Positions 1 to 6,203 of a stretch of DNA of 6,859 nt are shown here, in pieces. Within the stretch, counting starts at the first letter, position 1; every line of letters begins with the position of its first letter. Source of the stretch: UBA8108 sp965659285. GTDB taxonomy: Bacteria > Planctomycetota > UBA8108. The translations under genes and the position numbers were made by a program. The notes below the pieces were generated by a model that ran no database searches, was not told where the DNA came from, and was given only the letters and a program-made list of their open reading frames with translations. The DNA is taken from NCBI GenBank assembly GCA_965659285.1, contig CBFHWB010000194.1:1-6859 (forward strand), in the 5' to 3' direction.

Positions 1-796
1 AGCTGGGCTCTTCGCCCAGGAGGCTGTCGCTGAGGAGGCGGAGGCCGCAGGCGCGGGCGATACTCTCAAAACTCTTACCGGGCTCGATAGCGAAAATCTC
101 GGCGTTCCTCTCCGGGCTCTGGCTCTGGTTACGGTCTTCGGTGTCGTTCCATCGATCGTTCTGCTGACGACCTGTTTTCCGAGAATCCTGGTGGTGCTCT
201 TTTTTCTCAGGAAGGCTCTCGGCACCCAGGATCTGCCGCCCAATATGCTCGTTTTTGGACTCTCCTTCCTGTTGACGGGAGCCGTGATGTTTCCCACCTG
301 GCAGGAGATTCACCAGGAGGCTTATGTGCCCCTGGTGGAAACAAAGGAGATCAACGCGGAGGTGGCTCTTCAGAGGGCAGAGCTGCCGGTGAAGAGATTT
401 ATGCTTCGGCACACCTTGCGGGATGATCTCAGGTTGATGCTCGGAGTCTCCGTCCAGGGAGCGGGGAAGCCGGCCTTTCCATCGTCCGCTGCCGACGGGC
501 CTTCCGGAAAGAAGTCGGAGAGCTCCGTCGGCCAGCAGCTGGAAGAACTCAGTTTTTTCACGATTCTTCCCGCCTTTGTATTGAGCGAGTTGAAGACGGC
601 CTTTCAGCTGGGCTTCCTGCTCTTTCTTCCATTTCTGCTGATTGACCTGGTGGTCTCCGCGGTGCTCGTATCGATGGGAATGATCATGCTTCCTCCCACC
701 CTCGTTTCGCTGCCTCTGAAGATCCTGATCTTCGTGCTGGTGGATGGATGGAGCCTGGTGGTGGGTCAACTGCTCGCCGGTATCCAGGGAGGTTAG
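1..796 (+). CDS. fliP: Flagellar export gate protein FliP (5'-truncated by window edge)
   Basis: FliP forms the pentameric core of the FliP-FliQ-FliR channel through which flagellar subunits cross the inner membrane. The reading frame is open from base 2, giving 264 codons in the window; the start lies upstream. The first internal start codon (GTG 191) would remove the first membrane segment, so it is not the real start. The first visible residues, AGLFAQEAVAEE, look like the end of a signal peptide with cleavage after FA, as expected because FliP is often made with one. Family hallmarks follow: RILVVLFFLRKALGT and PPN after membrane segment 1, then a second segment, a periplasmic domain, and the diagnostic LPAFVLSELKTAFQLGF and FVLVDGW blocks at the C terminus. 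The periplasmic domain is about 22 residues longer than in E. coli (roughly bases 455-550). The methionine cluster before PP reads MGMIM. The stop is TAG at 794-796. Identity is secure. Confidence 0.97.
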   Translation, partial: AGLFAQEAVAEEAEAAGAGDTLKTLTGLDSENLGVPLRALALVTVFGVVPSIVLLTTCFPRILVVLFFLRKALGTQDLPPNMLVFGLSFLLTGAVMFPTWQEIHQEAYVPLVETKEINAEVALQRAELPVKRFMLRHTLRDDLRLMLGVSVQGAGKPAFPSSAADGPSGKKSESSVGQQLEELSFFTILPAFVLSELKTAFQLGFLLFLPFLLIDLVVSAVLVSMGMIMLPPTLVSLPLKILIFVLVDGWSLVVGQLLAGIQGG

Positions 797-810
797 AGGA
801 TAAACAGGAG

Positions 811-888
811 ATGCAATCGGTGATGAAGAACAAGGTGATGGTTGCGGCAGGCGGGAGTCTTCCAGGCTCCCCGGGAGAGGAGAACTGA
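811..888 (+). CDS. Possible 25-codon leader ORF coupled to fliQ (speculative)
   Basis: In the 91-base fliP-fliQ spacer an ATG at 811 opens 25 codons that end in TGA at 886-888. That stop overlaps the fliQ ATG by one base (TGATG). A purine-rich AGAGGA at 795-800 lies 10 bases before this ATG, and an in-frame ATG at 823 has AGGAG (806-810) 12 bases upstream. The peptide starts MQSVMKNKVMVAAGG, is basic then Gly/Pro-rich, and matches no family I recognise. It could be a leader that delivers ribosomes to fliQ, or a chance reading frame. The evidence is only position and overlap. Confidence 0.25.
   Translation: MQSVMKNKVMVAAGGSLPGSPGEEN
853..871 (+). promoter_or_regulatory. Hairpin just upstream of the fliQ ribosome-binding site
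   Basis: GGGAGTC (853-859) can pair with GGCTCCC (865-871) around the loop TTCCA: six Watson-Crick pairs and one T-G wobble. The 3' arm CTCCC is also complementary to GGGAG at 873-877, the start of the fliQ Shine-Dalgarno tract, although those two segments are too close to form a long hairpin together. It lies inside the possible leader ORF. No T tract follows, so it is not a Rho-independent terminator. A regulatory role is inference. Confidence 0.3.
878..882 (+). promoter_or_regulatory. Ribosome-binding site of fliQ
   Basis: AGGAG lies within the purine tract GGGAGAGGAG (873-882), five bases before the ATG at 888. It is a strong Shine-Dalgarno sequence and fixes the fliQ start, which also matches the usual FliQ length. 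Confidence 0.75.
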
Positions 889-1154
889 TGGAGACAGCTA
901 TCGAACTCTCACGCGGCGCCCTCGCAACGGCCATCGAGCTTGCCTTGCCGGTGATGGTGGTGGGCCTGGCGGTTGGGGTGATCGTAAGCGTGTTCCAGGC
1001 GATGACCCAGGTGCATGACCAGACCCTGTCTTTTATCCCGAAGATCCTGGCCATGGTGGCGGTGATTCTTTTGCTGGTGCCCTGGTTTCTCAAGGTGATG
1101 GAAGGTTATACCCGGACCGTTTTTGAACAGCTGGGAGATGGTTTTTTTCCCTGA
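888..1154 (+). CDS. fliQ: Flagellar export gate protein FliQ
   Basis: FliQ is the small two-helix membrane subunit that packs around the FliP-FliR core of the flagellar export gate. The 88-residue product is the normal family length. It has two hydrophobic segments, about residues 15-38 and 52-72, joined by the conserved cytoplasmic turn QVHDQTLSFIPKILA, which corresponds to the QxQEQTLSFVPK turn of other FliQ proteins. The ATG start is supported by a strong AGGAG five bases upstream. The start overlaps the stop of a possible short upstream ORF as TGATG. The gene sits 91 bases after fliP and 46 bases before fliR, as expected for a fliPQR cluster. Nothing is missing. Confidence 0.97.
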   Translation: METAIELSRGALATAIELALPVMVVGLAVGVIVSVFQAMTQVHDQTLSFIPKILAMVAVILLLVPWFLKVMEGYTRTVFEQLGDGFFP

Positions 1155-1200
1155 GATGATGTCCGCAAGCGAATCCCGGAATAAGAAGTGATTGAGATAA

Positions 1201-2031
1201 ATGCAAGAGGTGACGATAGAGCAATGGGTGTTCGAGTCCCTGCCCCCGGCGGCGATTCTCATCGGCTGCCGCCTGGTGGGGCTGTTCATTCCCGCTCCGT
1301 TTTTTCGCAGCGGAATGCTTCCCTGGCGGTTGAAGATCGCCGTGGTGGCCGTGCTGAGCCTGGGCGTCGTAGTCTCGCCTGTGCTGCGGGAGAGCCTGGC
1401 TGGAGTGGAAGAGGGCGTACTCGAGAGCCTGCGGGATCCGTCGCGGTGCTGGCTGATCCTGGCTGGAGAGCTGCTCGTCGGCGTAGCCCTTGGCTGGAGC
1501 GTGCTCGTGGTGCTGGCCTGTGCCCAGGGCGCGGCCGACCTGATCTCACAGCAGGCCGGACTTACGGCGAGGCTCATCGCCGACCCCCAGTCCGGGGGAG
1601 GAGGCTCCCCTTTGGGAATTTTCTATCATGGACTGGCGGTCTATCTCCTGCTGGCCTTGAATCTTCATCACAGCCTGATCAGGTCTGTGCTCGAGAGCTT
1701 CTCCTGGGTTCCGCCGGGCTCCCTTACGGCGGCCTCGGTGCCGGCCGCCCTGGGGCGCCTGGGGCTCGAGATTGGTGGAGAGCTCTTCCTGGCGGCCCTG
1801 GTGCTTGCCCTGCCCATCCTCCTTTCTCTTGCGCTGGTAACACTGGCCCAGGCCGCGTTGGGAAGGGCGCTTCCCCAGGCCGAGCTGTTTACCCTGGGTT
1901 TGCCGGTAAGACTGCTGGTCGGAATGGCGGCGCTCTACGCGTCGTTGCCGGTCTCGGTAAGGTATGTGGGCGGGATGCTGCGTTCGGCGGTAAGGGATGG
2001 CGAAGGTTTTCTTTCGAGCTGGAGCGGCTGA
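1201..2031 (+). CDS. fliR: Flagellar export gate protein FliR
   Basis: FliR is the single-copy subunit that closes the FliP5-FliQ4-FliR1 gate and contacts FlhB. The 276-residue product is close to the usual 255-265 or slightly longer. It has about six hydrophobic segments. Family landmarks are CRLVGLFIPAPFF near residues 23-35, the MLPWRLKIAV stretch, the AADLISQQAGLTARLIADPQSG block around residues 110-133, a SPLGIFYHGLAVYLLLALN segment, and the C-terminal ALPQAELFTLGLPVRLLVG block that corresponds to the APQLNIFVLGFPVKILVG region of other FliR proteins. The start is fixed by an in-frame TAA (1198-1200) directly before ATG 1201. The ribosome-binding site is weak (AAGAAG about 12 bases upstream). 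The frame has a long +1 neighbour (1188-2054) that is only a GC-rich shadow. In some bacteria FliR is fused to FlhB; here they are separate, 28 bases apart. Confidence 0.95.
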   Translation: MQEVTIEQWVFESLPPAAILIGCRLVGLFIPAPFFRSGMLPWRLKIAVVAVLSLGVVVSPVLRESLAGVEEGVLESLRDPSRCWLILAGELLVGVALGWSVLVVLACAQGAADLISQQAGLTARLIADPQSGGGGSPLGIFYHGLAVYLLLALNLHHSLIRSVLESFSWVPPGSLTAASVPAALGRLGLEIGGELFLAALVLALPILLSLALVTLAQAALGRALPQAELFTLGLPVRLLVGMAALYASLPVSVRYVGGMLRSAVRDGEGFLSSWSG

Positions 2032-2039
2032 TGGTTTCC

Positions 2040-2045
2040 GGAGGT
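2040..2045 (+). promoter_or_regulatory. Ribosome-binding site of flhB, unusually long spacing
   Basis: GGAGGT is a near-perfect Shine-Dalgarno sequence but sits 14 bases before the flhB ATG at 2060. An ATG at 2047 is too close to it and out of frame. An in-frame TAA at 2045-2047 excludes any earlier flhB start. A seven-codon ORF (2031-2054) that overlaps the fliR stop as TGATG also runs through this site. Confidence 0.5.
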
Positions 2046-2059
2046 AATGGTTAAAAAAG

Positions 2060-2866
2060 ATGTCGTCGCATTGGGATCAGAAAACTGAGAAGCCTACCGA
2101 GGCAAGGCGTCGTCTTGCCCGGGAGCAGGGACGCGTCGCGGTAAGCCGTGATCTCGTCGCGGCCTTTTCCCTGCTCTGGATTCTCCTGGCGTTTCGCCAG
2201 TTCGGAGGTCCGTTCCTCGAGAGCGCCACGGCCAGAGTTGGTGGGCTGCTGCGGGAAGCCTTTGCCGGGCAGAAGCTCACCTCGCTTACAGCGCCTCCCT
2301 TTCTCCGGGACATCCTGCTGGAGGCGGCGGGCTTCCTGATGCCGGCCCTCCTGGCGATGCTCGCGCTGGTGCTGATCTCGAGTCTCGTTCAGAGCGGCTG
2401 GGTTTTCAGGCCCACCGCGGTCTCTCCCGACCTCGGGCGTCTGTCTCCGTCTGCCGGCTGGGGAAGATTTTTTTCTTCGAGTTCCTTAGCCTCGGGTTTC
2501 TTCGCGCTGGCGAAGTGCGCCTGGCTTGCCGGTGGACTCTATTGGGCGGTCGCCCCGCTGCTTGCCGGCGGGGGTGCCGTCAGCCCGCAAATTCTGATGA
2601 GCAGTCCGGGTGTCGCCGGCGTGCGGCTCGGATCGGAGTATCTTCTCAGTTCCGCGGCCGTCCTTGTTGCCGGCCTCATCGCGCTTGGGGCTCTCGACTG
2701 GTTCTACCGCTGGTGGAGACTCGAACGAGAGCTGATGATGACGAAGGAAGAACTCAAGGAAGAGCTCGCCCGGCAGGAGACGCCCGAGATCATACGCCGG
2801 AAGCGCCGCGGCCTGGCGAAGCGCCTGGTGACCGCGGCAGCCGCGGGTCGAGGGGGTGTTGAATGA
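2060..2866 (+). CDS. flhB: FlhB lacking the autocleaving C-terminal switch domain
   Basis: FlhB is a membrane component of the flagellar type III export gate. It normally has about 350-385 residues and a cytoplasmic domain that cuts itself at Asn-Pro-Thr-His (NPTH) to switch export from hook to filament subunits. This product has only 268 residues. The N terminus is typical (DQKTEKPTEARRRLAREQGRV, SRDL). Four membrane segments are at about residues 32-49, 86-112, 146-170 and 192-217, with the LSPSAGWGRFFS loop before the third. The linker helix is recognisable (MTKEELKEEL at 227-236, then a basic stretch RRKRRGLAKR). The protein then ends in an Ala/Gly-rich tail, AAAAGRGGVE. The hydrophobic strand before NPTH, NPTH itself and the roughly 110 residues after it are absent. 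The stop TGA (2864-2866) overlaps the flhA ATG, so no remnant can lie downstream. ATG 2060 is the only start compatible with the in-frame TAA at 2045. The family call is firm; whether it works alone is unknown. Confidence 0.93.
   Translation: MSSHWDQKTEKPTEARRRLAREQGRVAVSRDLVAAFSLLWILLAFRQFGGPFLESATARVGGLLREAFAGQKLTSLTAPPFLRDILLEAAGFLMPALLAMLALVLISSLVQSGWVFRPTAVSPDLGRLSPSAGWGRFFSSSSLASGFFALAKCAWLAGGLYWAVAPLLAGGGAVSPQILMSSPGVAGVRLGSEYLLSSAAVLVAGLIALGALDWFYRWWRLERELMMTKEELKEELARQETPEIIRRKRRGLAKRLVTAAAAGRGGVE
2851..2856 (+). promoter_or_regulatory. Ribosome-binding site of flhA, inside the last flhB codons
   Basis: AGGGGG lies six bases before the flhA ATG at 2863. The same bases encode part of the GRGGVE end of the shortened FlhB, so the FlhB tail sequence is set largely by the flhA initiation site. 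Confidence 0.6.
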
Positions 2867-5019
2867 GCACACAGGATGTTCTGAGGAATTCAGGCGCCTA
2901 CAGTATCTGGGGGCGAATCAAGTCGCAGCCCGATCTCTTCTTCGGCGTGATCCTGATCTGTATTCTCATGGTCATCCTGGTGCCGCTGGCCCCGGTGCTC
3001 GTTGATTCGTTGTTGATTATCAATGTCACGATCTCACTGCTGGTTCTGATGAGGGCCGCCTCCGTCACGCGGCCCCTGGATTTCAGTGTCTTTCCATCTC
3101 TGTTGCTGGTGGTGACGTTCGCCCGCCTGTCGCTGAATATTGCGACCACCCGCCTGATTCTCGGCAATGCCGCCGAGGGTCCGCTGGCGGCGGGCAAGGT
3201 GGTTCAGACCTTCGGCAGCTTTGTCGGCGGTGACAACCTGGTGGTCGGATTCGTCATTTTTACAGTCATCGTGCTGGTCCAGTTTGTTGTTATTACCCGC
3301 GGAGCGACGAGGGTTTCGGAGGTGGCGGCTCGGTTCCAGCTCGATGCCATGCCCGGGAAACAGATGAGCATCGATGGAGATCTTGCCGCCGGTCTCATCG
3401 ACCAGGAATCGGCCAGTGAGCGCAGGCAGGAGGTCGGCCGCGAGGCGGATTTCTACGGTTCGATGGACGGAGCCAGTAAGTTCGTCCGTGGAGACGCGGT
3501 GGCCGGAATCGTCATCATGCTGGTAAACATCATCGGCGGTCTCGGGATCGGTATGATCTATCACGGCATGAGCGCCGCCGGCGCCCTCGAGGTCTTCGGG
3601 CGGTTGACCATTGGCGACGGGCTGGTGAGCCAGGTTCCCGCCCTGATGGTCTCGATCGCGGCGGCGCTCCTGGTGACACGAAGCGCCGCCAGCGAGCAGC
3701 TCAGCACCGACCTCGGCAGGCAGGTCTTTTCGAGTGACTGGATCCTCTTCACCGTGGCGGGCTTTCTCTGGTTGCTGCTTCCTTCCGGTCTTCCGGTTCC
3801 GATGCTGCTGATGACCTCGGCGGCTTGCGGTTGCTGCGGCTTCATTCTTCGCAGGGAACGGATAGAGAAGGAGGCCAGGGAACGCACCGTGCTCCAGAGC
3901 GAGGAGCTGGACCAGGCGCGTGTGCCCGTGGTCGATGTGAAAACATTGATGAAGGTCGAGACGCTCGAGCTGCTGATCGGCTTTCACCTGGTCAGCCTCC
4001 AGGATCGAGACCGCGGCGGTGACCTGCTGGAGCGTCTCGCCTCGATGCGCCAGAAGCTTGCGCTGGAGCTTGGGCTGCATGTGCCGTCGGTGAAGGTGTC
4101 GGATTCAAAAGAGATCGGCTCCCGGGAATACTGTTTCAGGCTTCGCGGAACCAGGCTTGGAACCTGGAGGATCATTCCCGGAGGCAGTCTCGCACTGCAG
4201 AAGGATGAGGAGCGTCCGGCCGTCTCAGGAGAGCTGCCCTTTGATTTTGAGTCCTCCATTGACCTCGCCGATGGCTCGGGTTTCTGGATTTCGGACTCCA
4301 TGGAGGAACAGGCCCATGAGGCGGGTTGCCAGCTGGTGAGCCCGTCCACCGCCATCGCTCTCCACCTTGAGGATTGTATTACAGCGCACGCGGCCGAGTT
4401 GCTGACCTACGAGAGGGTTTCGCAGATACTGGCGGACCTCAAGGAGAAGTCGCCCTCGCTGGTTGACGAGTTCGTGCCGCAAACGGTAAAGATCGGACAG
4501 CTCCAGAAGGTTCTCCAGGACCTGCTGCTGGAGGGAGTTTCCATCAGGGACACAGAGACTATTCTTGAGAGGATCGGAAGCAGCTTTGCGGAGGATCTTC
4601 GGCATGAGCAGGTGCTCTGCGAGGTGAGGAGAAGCCTCGCGAGAGCGCTAGCCACTTCCAAGCTGGATATCAACGGAAAGCTTCATGCCATCAAGCTCGA
4701 TCCCGAGCTCGAGAGACTGATTGAAAACTGTGTTACGGAAACCGTTGATGGGGAGGTGCTCGACCTCGGTACCGAGGCTCGTGAACAGATTCGCGTGCGG
4801 ACCTACGAGAAGCTTGTCGAGCTGAGGTCCGAGGGTCACAAGCCCATCCTGGTATGCAGTTCGAAAATTCGAAGACATCTGTGGGAATTATTGGGAACGC
4901 GGGTAGCGAGGCTTTCGGTGCTTGCGTATGAAGAAGTCGGTGAAGATATAAAGATCGAGATTCATCGTAGCGTGAACATAGGTACTGTTCCGGTGAGTTC
5001 AGCAGCTCTTCAGGAGTGA
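2863..5019 (+). CDS. flhA: Flagellar export gate protein FlhA
   Basis: FlhA forms the nonameric ring below the export channel, uses the proton motive force and docks chaperone-substrate complexes. The 718-residue product is full length (E. coli 692). The membrane half (about residues 25-327) should hold eight segments and carries the family signature RLSLNIATTRLIL (88-100) and the cytoplasmic loop block ARFQLDAMPGKQMSIDGDL. READFYGSMDGASKFVRGD follows, ending at Asp211, the position equivalent to Salmonella Asp208, which is needed for proton coupling. Arg150, Arg157 and Asp161 match the other charged loop residues studied there (Arg147, Arg154, Asp158). A linker (about 328-350) leads to the cytoplasmic FlhA-C domain, including VETLELLIGFHLVSL, the LGLHVPSVKV strand and the HKPILVCSSKIRRHLWELL region near the end. 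The start is ATG 2863, overlapping the flhB stop as ATGA, with AGGGGG six bases upstream. Nothing essential is missing, in contrast to its neighbour FlhB. Confidence 0.98.
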   Translation: MSTQDVLRNSGAYSIWGRIKSQPDLFFGVILICILMVILVPLAPVLVDSLLIINVTISLLVLMRAASVTRPLDFSVFPSLLLVVTFARLSLNIATTRLILGNAAEGPLAAGKVVQTFGSFVGGDNLVVGFVIFTVIVLVQFVVITRGATRVSEVAARFQLDAMPGKQMSIDGDLAAGLIDQESASERRQEVGREADFYGSMDGASKFVRGDAVAGIVIMLVNIIGGLGIGMIYHGMSAAGALEVFGRLTIGDGLVSQVPALMVSIAAALLVTRSAASEQLSTDLGRQVFSSDWILFTVAGFLWLLLPSGLPVPMLLMTSAACGCCGFILRRERIEKEARERTVLQSEELDQARVPVVDVKTLMKVETLELLIGFHLVSLQDRDRGGDLLERLASMRQKLALELGLHVPSVKVSDSKEIGSREYCFRLRGTRLGTWRIIPGGSLALQKDEERPAVSGELPFDFESSIDLADGSGFWISDSMEEQAHEAGCQLVSPSTAIALHLEDCITAHAAELLTYERVSQILADLKEKSPSLVDEFVPQTVKIGQLQKVLQDLLLEGVSIRDTETILERIGSSFAEDLRHEQVLCEVRRSLARALATSKLDINGKLHAIKLDPELERLIENCVTETVDGEVLDLGTEAREQIRVRTYEKLVELRSEGHKPILVCSSKIRRHLWELLGTRVARLSVLAYEEVGEDIKIEIHRSVNIGTVPVSSAALQE
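5012..5016 (+). promoter_or_regulatory. Ribosome-binding site that decides the flhF start
   Basis: AGGAG, at the end of flhA, is eight bases before ATG 5025. A GTG at 5016 is in frame with flhF but begins on the last G of this site, so it cannot use it. ATG 5025 is therefore preferred. Confidence 0.7.
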
Positions 5020-5024
5020 GTGGA

Positions 5025-6203
5025 ATGAGTGAACAATTCGAGCGCTTCCAGGGACGGACCATGGGTGAAGTGCTGGAGAATATCCGCAGGAAGTTTGGCC
5101 ATGAGGCCATGATCATGGGATCCCGTAAATTCCGCACAGGCGGATTTCTCGGCTTTGGCAGCAGGGAGATGGTGGAGGTCTATGTGGCCGATACCACGGT
5201 CCAGGTTGAAAGCCTGAAATCCGGCAGCGGAGCTTTTTCCTCTTCCGCACGCTCTCCGGAGCCTGCCCGGGGAGTGGATGAGACCTTGATCAGCCGGCCT
5301 CCCATACGTGAACAGGGACAGTTGGAGAAGCTGCAGGCTGATCTCGGCAGGTTCCACAGCAAGCTGAACGAATTGCTGATGCGCCCGGGCGAGGGATGTT
5401 CCATAGCGCATCCTTTTTTGCGGGAGTGTTACGATCTGCTGGTGAGCTGCGAGATCGAGCCGAGGATCGCCGAGGCGATTGTCTCGCAGATCGAGGAGCA
5501 GAAGCTTCCAAGCGGCTTTCCCGCCAAGGATAGCGTGGACCTGATCGTCCGGTCTCACCTGGCCAGACTTTTCGAGTCCAATCCTCCCATGGCTTCAGGG
5601 GATGGGCCGCGGATCATTTTTCTCATCGGCCCGACCGGGGTGGGAAAGACGACAACGATAGCCAAGCTCGCCTCTCGAGCCAAGGTGAACCAGCGAAGAA
5701 AGGTCGGCCTGATTACGCTTGACACCTTCCGTATCGGAGCCGTCGACCAGTTGAAGCAGTACGCGGATATTTTCAAGGTTCCCGTTCACGTCGTTGAGCA
5801 GCCTCCCGAGCTTGTCGAGATGGTTGAGAAGTGTTCGACGGCGGGAGATGAAATCATATATATCGACTCGGCCGGCCGCAGCCCCAGGGACGAACCAAAG
5901 ATGTCTGAGCTCAGGAAGTTCATCGACGTCCTGCCGGAGGCGGAGATCCACCTGGTGCTGAGCACAACGACCCAGCCCCAGACGATCGCGAACATCGCCG
6001 AGCGGTTCGCACCGATGTCTTTCGACCGGGTGATCCTGACCAAGCTCGATGAGAGTGTGGCCCTGGGTTCGCTTGTAGGGTGCCTCCTGGATATAGGGAA
6101 GCCGGTTTCGTATGTGACGGATGGACAGAATGTTCCCAAGGATATCTTCCCGGCGGATCCGGAGAGACTTGTCGACTTTGTGATGAATAAGCAGCAGGCA
6201 TGA
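5025..6203 (+). CDS. flhF: Flagellar biogenesis SRP-type GTPase FlhF
   Basis: FlhF is a signal-recognition-particle-like GTPase that recruits early flagellar parts to the membrane and helps set flagellar position and number. The product has 392 residues from ATG 5025. The N-terminal B domain shows the family pattern (TMGEVLENIRRKFGHEAMIM, then GGFLGFGSREMVEV), followed by a variable linker at about 60-100, an N domain at about 120-190 and the NG GTPase domain. GTPase motifs are: P-loop GPTGVGKTTT at 202-211, DTFRIGAVDQLKQYA at 233-247, the G3 motif DSAGRS at 281-286 (more often DTAGRS in this family), TKLDE at 339-343, and the G5 region TDGQNVPKDI at 365-374. The gene starts five bases after the flhA stop, and its stop overlaps the flhG start as ATGA. 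An in-frame GTG at 5016 would add three residues but has no usable ribosome-binding site. Confidence 0.97.
   Translation: MSEQFERFQGRTMGEVLENIRRKFGHEAMIMGSRKFRTGGFLGFGSREMVEVYVADTTVQVESLKSGSGAFSSSARSPEPARGVDETLISRPPIREQGQLEKLQADLGRFHSKLNELLMRPGEGCSIAHPFLRECYDLLVSCEIEPRIAEAIVSQIEEQKLPSGFPAKDSVDLIVRSHLARLFESNPPMASGDGPRIIFLIGPTGVGKTTTIAKLASRAKVNQRRKVGLITLDTFRIGAVDQLKQYADIFKVPVHVVEQPPELVEMVEKCSTAGDEIIYIDSAGRSPRDEPKMSELRKFIDVLPEAEIHLVLSTTTQPQTIANIAERFAPMSFDRVILTKLDESVALGSLVGCLLDIGKPVSYVTDGQNVPKDIFPADPERLVDFVMNKQQA

Noticed and set aside
223..238. A GG/GC pair resembling a sigma-54 promoter inside fliP
   Set aside because: The spacing between the GG and GC elements is 12 rather than 10 bases, and it lies within conserved FliP codons.
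191..796. GTG 191 as the fliP start
   Set aside because: It would remove membrane segment 1 and the signal-peptide end, and the same frame is open and FliP-like back to base 2.
1132..1151. T7 tract at the end of fliQ as a terminator
   Set aside because: The Ts encode the conserved Phe-Phe end of FliQ, no GC-rich stem precedes them, and the operon continues.
909..1577. A 222-codon - strand ORF opposite fliQ and fliR
   Set aside because: It is low-complexity and Ser/Arg/His-rich, lying opposite two certain genes, so it is a shadow.
1188..2054. A 288-codon + strand ORF overlapping fliR in another frame
   Set aside because: The product is Arg/Gly/Pro-rich with no family features, while the overlapping frame is a clear FliR. 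It is a shadow of GC-rich coding DNA.
2840..2960. A frameshift hiding the FlhB C-terminal domain
   Set aside because: The flhA frame starts at 2863 and is FlhA-like from there, and no other frame here encodes an NPTH-type sequence, so the domain is absent rather than shifted.
3034..4080. A 348-codon - strand ORF opposite flhA
   Set aside because: The His/Gln-rich product is an antisense shadow of flhA; it has no domain pattern and no ribosome-binding context.
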